Below are positions 1 to 6,310 of a stretch of 14,109 nt of DNA, in pieces (the first letter of the stretch is position 1; every line of letters begins with the position of its first letter). The stretch spans positions 203 through 14,311 of the forward strand of contig DKJQ01000292.1 in the NCBI GenBank assembly GCA_002454845.1. Reading direction: 5' to 3'. Both the position numbers and the translations under genes were made by a program. Source of the stretch: Ignavibacteria bacterium UBA6688 (GTDB taxonomy: Bacteria > Bacteroidota > Ignavibacteria > UBA10030). Under the pieces are notes generated by a model. That model was not told the DNA's origin. It saw only the letters and a list, made by a program, of their open reading frames with translations, and ran no database searches.

Positions 1-707
1 GTCATCACGAAAGCCTGGGTGAATACCTGAAAGCTTCCGATCACGCCGACAATGAGATTAAAGAAGATGGCGGGAGAAATCATCGGGATCGTGATGTGGT
101 AGAACTTCCGCGTGGACGATGCCCCATCGAGTTCGGCCGCCTCATAGAGCTCGGGCGGAATCCCCTGGAGCGCCGCGAGGAAAATGATCATCGTGCCCCC
201 GATGCCCCAGAGCGACATGATAATCAGGGCCGGTTTGGACCACGCTTCACTCTGCAGCCACAACGGGCCGTCGATGCCGAACCACCCGAGGAACGTATTC
301 AACAAACCAAAGTCCGGGTTGAACAACCAGAGCCACAGCACGGAGACAGCGACCACGTTCGTGACGGATGGAAGAAAGAAGATCGTCCGGAAGAACCTGA
401 TTCCCTTTAGTTTGAGATTGAGCAGCATTGCCAATCCGAGGGCCAGAGCGAGACCAATAGGGACGGAGAAGAGCACGTAGTAGGCCGTGTTATAGAGTCC
501 TTCATAGAACAACGGGTCGTCCTGGATCATCGTGGTGTAATTGTCCAGACCGACCCAGGTGGGAGCCGACAGCATGGTCCATGATGTGAAACTCAGGAGC
601 AGGGACGCGAGCATGGGTCCCGCGGCGAGCAGCAGGAATCCGATCAGCCACGGGGCAATGAAAGCATATCCCTGCAGATCACGCCGGAGTTGTGGTCCGA
701 TCTTCAT
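1..707 (-). CDS. Sugar ABC transporter permease, MalF/UgpA type (partial, C-terminus outside window)
   Basis: Inner-membrane permease subunit of a binding-protein-dependent carbohydrate importer. About 235 residues are visible from the ATG at 707; the frame is still open at base 1, so some 50-60 C-terminal residues of a usual 290-residue protein are missing. The N-terminus is short and basic, followed by a first hydrophobic helix at about residues 14-40 and further helices at about 72-98, 107-130, 159-181 and 210-230. The cytoplasmic EAA loop that docks on the ATPase is clear: PPELYEAAELDGAS at about residues 184-197, followed by the conserved ITIP at 205-208. The start codon overlaps the stop of the upstream lyase-like gene (ATGA), and there is no good ribosome site of its own, so translation is probably coupled. 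Family assignment is secure. The sugar is unknown; the neighbour suggests an oligosaccharide, possibly a uronate-containing one. Confidence 0.93.
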   Translation of the reverse strand, partial: MKIGPQLRRDLQGYAFIAPWLIGFLLLAAGPMLASLLLSFTSWTMLSAPTWVGLDNYTTMIQDDPLFYEGLYNTAYYVLFSVPIGLALALGLAMLLNLKLKGIRFFRTIFFLPSVTNVVAVSVLWLWLFNPDFGLLNTFLGWFGIDGPLWLQSEAWSKPALIIMSLWGIGGTMIIFLAALQGIPPELYEAAELDGASSTRKFYHITIPMISPAIFFNLIVGVIGSFQVFTQAFVM

Positions 708-2737
708 TGCTCGTGCCTGTTTTGTGGAAACGCTTCATCGCCGAACAGCGTCGCCGGTGTGAATGCAGCGGGGGGGGCGCCCTCACCCGCCTCGACGTGA
801 AGATGATCGATGATCTCCTCCACTCCGTTCCAGGTTCTTGAGAGAATTGCTTCCCGAAGGGGATCGTACCGGAACTTCATCACGTCATGGCCGCTCACGT
901 AAGTGACCGCGCGTATCCCCCCTTCCTCCACCATCTCATCAACGTTGGACTTTGAAGCATGGGAGACGAATGTATCAAACGAAGAAAATTCTTCGACCGT
1001 TGCGAACTCGACGGCAAACCCCGTTCTCCACTTCCCAATTTCCTCGCGGGAAAAATCCTGGACATCCCCCAGGTAACTATAGAGGGAGATGATGAGATGG
1101 TTGTTTGCACGCCAGACGCGCATCGCCCCTTCACCGGCGGAGGGCACAACCGGCAGCGGGATGATGGCGCCATAGGTTTTGTAATCCCGAAAGAAGATCC
1201 GCGCATCAGCGGAAGCCCGGAGCTCCAGATCGTCAACCTTTTTGCCTCCCACCGCAAACTCATCCAGCCGGGCGTGCTCCGTGAGCATCAGATCAATCCT
1301 AAAACCCGTGACCCCAAGATGTCCGGACCGTTTTGGGGTGTAGCAGACAATCGCCTTGTTCCGGTGCTGGTAGATCCCCGTTCTTCCTTCCTCATACAAA
1401 AAAGAGGCGTCGATTTCTTTTCCGGCGACGTGACAGTAGTTCCGTTGGCCCACCACGGGATCATTATAGACTCCCCGCACGGAGAGCGACCGAAAATCTT
1501 TCAACGACGTAACGGTCTCGGACCTTCTCCACCGGGCAATGAAGGCATCAGCATGGCCGGCGTTGACATACGGAAGCGCCGCCGTGCCGAGGGCATATTC
1601 GCCGGTCATGAAGGTTGTCAGATCGCTCCATCCGCCCGGGTATACTTCATCATCGAATGCAAATGGGGCACGATCGAGACGCGCTTCGAGGCCGCTTGCC
1701 ATGGTTGCCGGCTTGCCAATGAGGTACGATGCGCGTTGTTCCCTCGCATCTTTCGCCCCCTCGGGGGGAATCCAGCGGAAACTGTTTTCGTGGTACGATT
1801 CGCCGTACGTTGTCTTCTGCACCAGGTACGGGAGGGGTTTTTTCCAGGCCAGTTCCCGCGCCGCATCCGGAACGTGAAACGGCAGGATGGCGATCAGGGA
1901 GTTTTCAACGAGATTGGAAGGGTGATCGTATTGAGCAGCGAGATCCGGCTCCAGAAAGAGATCATCGTCAAACGCGGCCAGCATGGTGCAATGGAGCGCG
2001 GAAAATCCTCCGTCCGAGTCGTCCTGATACGAGCGCGAGTGGGGACCGGCAAACTGACCGCTCGGGGCATGGAAGTGCATGGCGACATCCACCCACAATC
2101 GCTCTTCCAGAAAGAGAGCGAGCGAACGAGCGTCGTACCGGATGGCATATTCAGCGATGCACGCGAGGAACCAAAGGTTCAGGGCTGTGTAGGTGAGACT
2201 GTTGTATTCCGACATCTCCGCCTGCCGGCGGTACCGATGGCGGCGGTTACCGATGACCTGCCGAAACCGTTTCAGCTTCGCCACTCCTGCTTCCACCGCC
2301 CACTCCTCCTTACAGAGTTCGCCGCCGCAAATCAATGTGCAATAAGCCGCCAGCGGATGGTTGACGTTGCCGTCGTGCCACTCCACATCGAGAGCCGGTT
2401 CCAATGAGCGACGGATGTTCGCGAGAAGATTCTGATGAGCCTCGGGTGAGAGGAGTTCCGGAGCCCCGCGCTCAATCGCAATCATCGTAGCCGGGGTGTG
2501 GGTGGCATCTTCACTCTGAAGCTTCGCCAGCAATCCGTTTCCGAGGGCACGCCGCTCCGCATTCGGATCCAGAAGCAACCCGAGGGCATACCAGACTGTG
2601 TCGCGGGCGATCAGGCACCTCCGGGTGGCGGGGTCAAAATGGCGGTCGCCCGCAGTACGGGAGAGAGAAGCGAGCCATTCACGTTTTTTTGTCATTCGAA
2701 CGCGCATACTGCCCGCCTGCATCCTTTCGGAACCCAT
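704..2737 (-). CDS. Putative polysaccharide lyase-like protein, (alpha/alpha)-toroid plus beta-rich domain
   Basis: The longest reading gives 677 residues. I do not recognise a named family with certainty. The N-terminal half (about residues 20-400) is helix-rich with aromatic and His/Tyr/Asn motifs resembling heparinase- or alginate-lyase-type alpha toroids: HDGNVNHPLAAY (121-132), EYNSLTYTALNLW (177-189) and GPHSRSYQDDSDGG (231-244). The C-terminal part (about 415-650) looks beta-rich, as in toroid/beta-sandwich lyases. No signal peptide is visible, so the protein is probably cytoplasmic and would act on imported oligosaccharides. It overlaps the sugar permease gene by four bases (ATGA), which ties it to carbohydrate use. 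The start is uncertain: in-frame ATGs also lie at 2722, 2707 and 2695. The one at 2707 has an AGGCGGG-like ribosome site four bases upstream and is a good alternative. A glycoside hydrolase or a non-catalytic role cannot be excluded. Confidence 0.45.
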   Translation of the reverse strand: MGSERMQAGSMRVRMTKKREWLASLSRTAGDRHFDPATRRCLIARDTVWYALGLLLDPNAERRALGNGLLAKLQSEDATHTPATMIAIERGAPELLSPEAHQNLLANIRRSLEPALDVEWHDGNVNHPLAAYCTLICGGELCKEEWAVEAGVAKLKRFRQVIGNRRHRYRRQAEMSEYNSLTYTALNLWFLACIAEYAIRYDARSLALFLEERLWVDVAMHFHAPSGQFAGPHSRSYQDDSDGGFSALHCTMLAAFDDDLFLEPDLAAQYDHPSNLVENSLIAILPFHVPDAARELAWKKPLPYLVQKTTYGESYHENSFRWIPPEGAKDAREQRASYLIGKPATMASGLEARLDRAPFAFDDEVYPGGWSDLTTFMTGEYALGTAALPYVNAGHADAFIARWRRSETVTSLKDFRSLSVRGVYNDPVVGQRNYCHVAGKEIDASFLYEEGRTGIYQHRNKAIVCYTPKRSGHLGVTGFRIDLMLTEHARLDEFAVGGKKVDDLELRASADARIFFRDYKTYGAIIPLPVVPSAGEGAMRVWRANNHLIISLYSYLGDVQDFSREEIGKWRTGFAVEFATVEEFSSFDTFVSHASKSNVDEMVEEGGIRAVTYVSGHDVMKFRYDPLREAILSRTWNGVEEIIDHLHVEAGEGAPPAAFTPATLFGDEAFPQNRHEQ

Positions 2738-2774
2738 TCTGCGATTCCGGACATTGCGGTGAACGCATGGGTGA

Positions 2775-2790
2775 GGAACGTTCCGGGAAC
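2775..2790. promoter_or_regulatory. Possible operator: overlapping inverted repeats upstream of the lyase-permease unit
   Basis: The sequence GGAACGTTCC (2775-2784) is a perfect 10-base palindrome centred on CG. It is followed by a second inverted copy, so the GGAAC/GTTCC half-sites alternate up to 2790. LacI-family sugar regulators often bind palindromes with a central CG, and the site lies 38-53 bases before the longest start of a carbohydrate gene, so a sugar-responsive repressor is a reasonable guess. A short palindrome can arise by chance. Confidence 0.25.
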
Positions 2791-2836
2791 CCGATGGTGC
2801 CCGAAAACGGTTTTTTTCAAGATTGGGATTCGGGAT

Positions 2837-2865
2837 ATGATACGGATGGATTTGTCGAGAGTAAA
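2837..2865 (-). promoter_or_regulatory. Possible sigma70-type promoter for the lyase-permease unit
   Basis: Reading the minus strand, TTTACT (2865-2860) and TATCAT (2842-2837) are separated by 17 bases. They match the -35 and -10 consensus at 4 and 5 of 6 positions. Transcription would start near 2830, leaving a leader of about 90-125 bases that includes the inverted repeat at 2775-2790. The promoter lies between the upstream terminator and the next gene, as expected. Called by eye only. Confidence 0.35.
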
Positions 2866-2935
2866 GAGCTTGCGCCGTCCAATCAGGAGGGTGTTCATCT
2901 GTGAAACAAGTTTCAGAAGTACTCAGTGGTGGGGT

Positions 2936-2969
2936 AAAAAAATCCGGCTACGGATTGCCGTAGCCGGAT
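2936..2969 (-). terminator. Rho-independent terminator after the OmpA-like gene
   Basis: A perfect 11-base inverted repeat (2942-2952 and 2959-2969, arm ATCCGGCTACG) encloses a six-base loop. On the minus strand it is followed directly by seven T residues (2942-2936, overlapping the last base of the stem). It lies about 95 bases past the stop of the OmpA-like gene, in the right orientation to end that transcript. Confidence 0.88.
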
Positions 2970-3063
2970 GTTTCCATGCCTCATCGAATCGGTCACCGGT
3001 CTCATGCCCGGAGCCGTTGCCTTGCTCCGTGGTCGTCCGGTTTCAAAAACGGGAGCCCGGGAC

Positions 3064-4626
3064 TTATCGTGTCCTCAGAATCTCCACGCGCCGGTTCTTT
3101 CGCCGGCCATCGACCGATTTGTTTGGCGCAATCGGTTTGTCGGGACCAATTCCGCGCGTCGTTATTCTCGTCGCAGCCACCCCTTTACCGGCAAACCAGA
3201 TCTTCACGGCATCCGCACGTTCCTGGGAGAGCTGAATGTTGCGAGTCCGACTCCCGGTATTGTCCGTATGACCATGGATCTCGATGTGGATCTCCGGATT
3301 TTCCGTCAGGGTGTAAAGCGTGGGGAGCAACCGCTCTTCGGAATCCTTCGTGAGCCGGGCGCTTCCGACCTCAAACTCGCAACCCTCCAGGATGACCGCC
3401 TTCTTCAACTCGAGTGCGACCCTTTTGACATCGTCCCCGGCGTCCAGCGGATTACTGCCCCGGCGGATCTCCACACCGTCGCTTATCGATCCCCCGTCGG
3501 TGTCCATTTTGAGAGGATCGGTCTTGTGCTGGTTCACTTCTTCGGCATCCGACAAACCGTCTCCGTCCGTATCGGTCTTCAACGGATCGGTATTCGTTCT
3601 CTTGATTTCATCACCGTCCGACAGAAGGTCTCCATCGGAATCGGCTTTGAGTGGGTCGGTCTTGTGAACCATCACCTCTTCATAATCCGAAAGACCGTCG
3701 CTATCGGTGTCGAACTTGTTCGGATCGGTTTTATACTGCCGCACTTCATCCCCGTCGTTCAACCCGTCACCGTCCGAATCGGCCTTCAGCGGATCGGTCC
3801 TGAAGGCTTTCAACTCTTCCATATCCGTGAGCCCGTCGCCATCTGTGTCGGCTTTGTTCGGGTCGGTTCGGGTTACGTTTACCTCTTCCCCATCCGTCAG
3901 ACCGTCCCCATCGCCATCGGATTTCTTCGGATCGGTCTTGTGGAGATTGAATTCGTCGCCGTCGGAAAGCCCGTCACCATCCGAGTCTTTTCTCTTCGGG
4001 TCGGTTCCGAGTTCCCGTTCAACCTTGTTCGACAGACCGTCCTCATCGGAATCGGCCCGATCGCTTTCGGATCCTATACTGATACCGGCCCAGAGGCTGA
4101 AGTAACCGTCGAACATTCCTCCCCGTACACCGTCAATTTCTTTACTGCCCGAGAGATTGTGTCCTGCCGTTATATCAATCGCAGCGGTGCCGCTCAACCT
4201 GAACTGAACCCCGATGCCATAGACGCCCAGGGGAACGGTTTCCTTTTTTTGTATCTGACTTGTTGATGTCTTTTTGACTTCAGCATAGACAGCTCCGGCC
4301 CCTCCATAGAGGTAGGGATTCCAGGAGTCTCCCGTCGTAAGATTGATGAGAAGCCTGAAGTCGGCAGGAATGACCCGCGTCGTGTAGTTGCTATTGGCAA
4401 AGGACCCAAGTCCGACACCGGCCTCCCCTTCCAGGTATTCCGAAAATCCGTACCGGAAGAAGCCCCGCGACCAGAGCCTTGCCGGGGCTTTGTCAATCGA
4501 GAGATTGTCATCGTACAGCAAACCTCCACCGGCTCCACCCCTCAAGCCATCCGGTTTCTGGCGCGCTGTTGCCCCGATGACGAGCAACAGGGTGAACATC
4601 AGTATCGTTGATATACTTTTTTGCAT
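3064..4626 (-). CDS. OmpA-family outer-membrane/cell-wall-linking protein with thrombospondin type 3 repeats
   Basis: Exported protein of 520 residues from the chosen start. A signal peptide with a lysine and a long hydrophobic core ending near GATA (residues 1-20) is followed by a glycine- and aromatic-rich region (about 25-185) that looks like an outer-membrane beta-barrel or beta-sandwich. Nine acidic repeats of the DxDxDGLxDxxE type follow (about 192-396), a thrombospondin type 3 pattern that binds calcium. The C-terminal OmpA domain (about 405-520) carries the peptidoglycan-contact signature IEIHGHTDNTGS near 448-459 and the later GRRKNRRVEI. The start at 4626 is preferred to an ATG at 4662 because GGAAGGAG (4635-4642) sits eight bases upstream and the signal peptide then begins at residue 1. 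The gene stands alone between two terminators; no convincing promoter was found upstream. Likely role: tethering the outer membrane to peptidoglycan, with a calcium-stiffened stalk. Confidence 0.92.
   Translation of the reverse strand: MQKSISTILMFTLLLVIGATARQKPDGLRGGAGGGLLYDDNLSIDKAPARLWSRGFFRYGFSEYLEGEAGVGLGSFANSNYTTRVIPADFRLLINLTTGDSWNPYLYGGAGAVYAEVKKTSTSQIQKKETVPLGVYGIGVQFRLSGTAAIDITAGHNLSGSKEIDGVRGGMFDGYFSLWAGISIGSESDRADSDEDGLSNKVERELGTDPKRKDSDGDGLSDGDEFNLHKTDPKKSDGDGDGLTDGEEVNVTRTDPNKADTDGDGLTDMEELKAFRTDPLKADSDGDGLNDGDEVRQYKTDPNKFDTDSDGLSDYEEVMVHKTDPLKADSDGDLLSDGDEIKRTNTDPLKTDTDGDGLSDAEEVNQHKTDPLKMDTDGGSISDGVEIRRGSNPLDAGDDVKRVALELKKAVILEGCEFEVGSARLTKDSEERLLPTLYTLTENPEIHIEIHGHTDNTGSRTRNIQLSQERADAVKIWFAGKGVAATRITTRGIGPDKPIAPNKSVDGRRKNRRVEILRTR
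3439..4053 (-). repeat. Nine in-frame thrombospondin type 3 repeats, 69-base period
   Basis: The repeat units begin with DSD, DGD or DTD. Counted from the first in-frame ATG at 4662, they start at residues 204, 226, 249, 272, 295, 318, 341, 364 and 387: one spacing of 22 residues, then seven of exactly 23. Most units end in TDPxK. The ninth unit (DTDGGSISD) has lost part of the calcium-ligand pattern, and the seventh has L for G in the DGL core. The DNA copies differ at many positions, so this is an old expansion rather than a recent one. Confidence 0.9.
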
Positions 4627-4634
4627 GGCGGATT

Positions 4635-4642
4635 CTCCTTCC
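4635..4642 (-). promoter_or_regulatory. Ribosome binding site deciding the OmpA-like start
   Basis: GGAAGGAG on the minus strand lies eight bases before the ATG at 4626. It lies downstream of the alternative ATG at 4662, so the shorter protein is favoured. Confidence 0.75.
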
Positions 4643-4746
4643 TGGTGGATGGTGGTCAGCACGCTGAACGGATAAAGTCCACCTTACCATGCAAGAATCT
4701 GCGACCGGAGGCTGTGACATCAGCCACACACCCCGAAAACCACAAT

Positions 4747-4776
4747 AAAAAACGCCATCCTTGATGGGGATGGCGT
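4747..4776 (-). terminator. Rho-independent terminator closing the signalling operon
   Basis: A perfect nine-base inverted repeat (4752-4760 and 4768-4776, arm ACGCCATCC) encloses a seven-base loop. On the minus strand it is followed by six T residues (4752-4747) and then ATT. It lies about 75 bases after the stop of the cysteine-containing protein and before the OmpA-like gene, so it separates the two transcripts. Confidence 0.85.
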
Positions 4777-4849
4777 GATATTTTCCGTTCTTTCGTAAAC
4801 CGGGGAGGGGATGAGAAGACGGGGTGGGGGGGACAAGAAAGCCAGGCGG

Positions 4850-5644
4850 TTAGGTTGAGCTGGATTTGGGCTTGTCATCCGCGGGGGGAGCCAGACCATT
4901 GTGCTCCTTCAGAAACACCGAGAACATCGGCTCGATTTCATCAAGCCCGTCTTCGATGAAATAGCCGATTCCGTCCCCGAATGAGTGCAGGATCACCAGG
5001 GCGTTCACGTTTGCGTCCTTTTCCGAGGCGTTGAGCAGCCGCTCGGACATACCTCGGTTCACGACATTGATGGCCTTATAGATATCGACCAGTTTATCGA
5101 GTGACCAATCCGGCTCCTTCTGCTTCCGCATCAGGAGAAACTGTGCCGTGAGGTACGCAGAGATCGACCGGAAAAACGTCTCCACCGGGGTGGCAAACGG
5201 CAGGTGGAAGCGGCTCATCGGCCGAAGCTTGTCCAGGACAGGGCAATCGCTCGTCACCATATACACGCCGATAATCGAACTGAGGCCCTTCTGGAGCGTC
5301 GTTTTCTTGACGTAAGTTCGCTGGGGAGTTTCCACCGTGATCGTGGTCGATTCGTACGAAACATCGTCGCGAAAGGCATCGACAAGACGACCAAGGTTGA
5401 CCGCGACGGGGCAATGGGTCACTGTATCCGGCAAGGGACAATTCTTGCACTGGAAGTACTTGAGCTTCGTCCACTCAGGTGGCCGGGTCTGGTCCGCCGG
5501 AATCACACCCAGCGTTTCGCCGTCAAGCTCAATGTTGAACTCTTTCTCGCGTCCATCCTCGTACCGGAAAAGGTAGCGATAGTGGATGGTTTTCCGGGAA
5601 GGAGCTTTCAGGCCATGCTGATCCATGATTGATCCGGTGTTCAA
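4850..5644 (-). CDS. Conserved-looking protein of unknown function with CxxC...C motif (possibly DUF6901-like)
   Basis: 264 residues with no signal peptide and no membrane segment. An N-terminal beta-rich stretch (about 19-50, YRYLFRYEDGREKEF) is followed by a cysteine cluster: C66, C69 and C78 with H77, a possible metal or Fe-S site. C134 follows in a TSDCP motif and then a PMSRFHLPF motif (about 142-150). The C-terminal third is helical with an acidic end. From memory this layout resembles the DUF6901 family; I could not check. The start is TTG at 5644: GGAG (5653-5656) lies eight bases upstream, whereas the ATG at 5626 has no site. Only three bases separate it from the regulator's stop, and that ribosome site lies just inside the upstream gene, so the two are probably co-translated. 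As last gene of the operon it is a candidate target or output partner of the kinases. Confidence 0.6.
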   Translation of the reverse strand: MNTGSIMDQHGLKAPSRKTIHYRYLFRYEDGREKEFNIELDGETLGVIPADQTRPPEWTKLKYFQCKNCPLPDTVTHCPVAVNLGRLVDAFRDDVSYESTTITVETPQRTYVKKTTLQKGLSSIIGVYMVTSDCPVLDKLRPMSRFHLPFATPVETFFRSISAYLTAQFLLMRKQKEPDWSLDKLVDIYKAINVVNRGMSERLLNASEKDANVNALVILHSFGDGIGYFIEDGLDEIEPMFSVFLKEHNGLAPPADDKPKSSST

Positions 5645-5647
5645 GGG

Positions 5648-6286
5648 TCAGGCTCCGTTATTGCGGATGGTCTTGATCCGACCGGCCAATTCCTCCGGAT
5701 TTGCCTGGCTGGCCCGGGAGGCTTCCAGGAGATCCTGGATCTTCTGTGTCATGGTTCCCGCTGCGGAGCGTGCATCGGAAAGGAGCTTGTTGCGTTCCTT
5801 GGCGTCCGAGGCGCCGGCAGCTTTCTCCAGCACCTTCTGAACCTTCTTGAGGGGCTCCAGCATATCGTGGAGGAAGACTGCCGTATAATGCTGCTGCACT
5901 TCCTGGAGCGCTTTCTCCGATGAGCGCGACCGGATCAGGGAGCGGAGCCGGGTCACCAATTCCGTGGTATCGATCGGCTTCACAAGATAGTCGCGGGCTC
6001 CGCTTTTCAGGCAGTCGATCGCGGTGCTGAAGTCCGCGAATCCCGTAAGCATGATCGTCTCCGTCTGCGGGTGGAGCTGGCGGATCTGCCCCAGGGCCTC
6101 GATACCGCTCATGCGGGGCATATTGATATCCAGCAGAACGATGTCGTACGGTACGCTTTTCAGCTTTTCGAGCGCCACCTCACCGTCCTCCGCCACGTCC
6201 ACATCGAACCCGGCGGATTTGAGCTTAAACTTCATGGAGAGGCGGAGACTTTCCTCGTCGTCCACCACCAGAATTCTTTCATTCAT
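5648..6286 (-). CDS. Response regulator: receiver domain fused to a DHp-like helical pair, no ATPase
   Basis: 212 residues. The receiver (about 3-118) has every active-site residue: D9/D10, phospho-acceptor D53, T81 and K103. The tail (about 128-205) is not a DNA-binding domain. It contains FLHDMLEPL, with H140-D141, followed by a second helix around residues 164-190. Both helices align by eye with the dimerisation/phosphotransfer domain of the neighbouring kinase (MLVHDLRSPL and ELLGSAHASSRKLLEL). There is no HATPase domain, so the protein cannot use ATP itself. By analogy with Spo0B, a kinase-derived phosphotransferase, the tail might accept phosphate from or pass it to a receiver; it could equally be only a dimerisation module. 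A GAGG ribosome site sits five bases before the ATG. The gene is 24 bases after the kinase and three bases before the next gene. Confidence 0.85.
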   Translation of the reverse strand: MNERILVVDDEESLRLSMKFKLKSAGFDVDVAEDGEVALEKLKSVPYDIVLLDINMPRMSGIEALGQIRQLHPQTETIMLTGFADFSTAIDCLKSGARDYLVKPIDTTELVTRLRSLIRSRSSEKALQEVQQHYTAVFLHDMLEPLKKVQKVLEKAAGASDAKERNKLLSDARSAAGTMTQKIQDLLEASRASQANPEELAGRIKTIRNNGA

Positions 6287-6310
6287 AGCGACCTCAAGTA
6301 ATGATTGTGA

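Larger units (their letters stand above)
2738..3063. other. Non-coding interval between OmpA-like gene and carbohydrate unit
   Basis: This 326-base interval holds the terminator of the OmpA-like gene (2936-2969), a possible promoter (2837-2865) and an inverted-repeat motif (2775-2790). A 68-codon minus-strand ORF covering part of it lacks a ribosome site and overlaps the next gene, so I do not call it. Nothing else was recognised. Confidence 0.6.

Noticed and set aside
959..2407. Plus-strand ORF of 482 codons
   Set aside because: It lies wholly antisense to the lyase-like gene, shows no recognisable domain and has no ribosome site. Long antisense frames are common opposite GC-rich genes.
2809..2830. 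CCGAAAACGG followed by seven T on the plus strand as a terminator
   Set aside because: The stem is only three base pairs and there is no plus-strand gene to terminate.
2692..2898. Minus-strand ORF of 68 codons before the lyase-like gene
   Set aside because: No ribosome site, no recognisable motif, and it overlaps the lyase-like gene in another frame. It also covers the promoter-like element.
3439..4053. Regular 69-base DNA periodicity as a possible CRISPR or other non-coding array
   Set aside because: The units are diverged, in frame and code for a known protein repeat; there are no identical repeats with unique spacers.
2968..4266. Plus-strand ORF of 432 codons with repetitive protein
   Set aside because: The repetition is the mirror of the thrombospondin type 3 repeats coded on the minus strand. 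The minus-strand reading has a signal peptide and a clear OmpA domain.
4627..4746. Promoter for the OmpA-like gene
   Set aside because: A promoter must exist between the terminator and the start, but no hexamer pair with acceptable spacing was convincing by eye.
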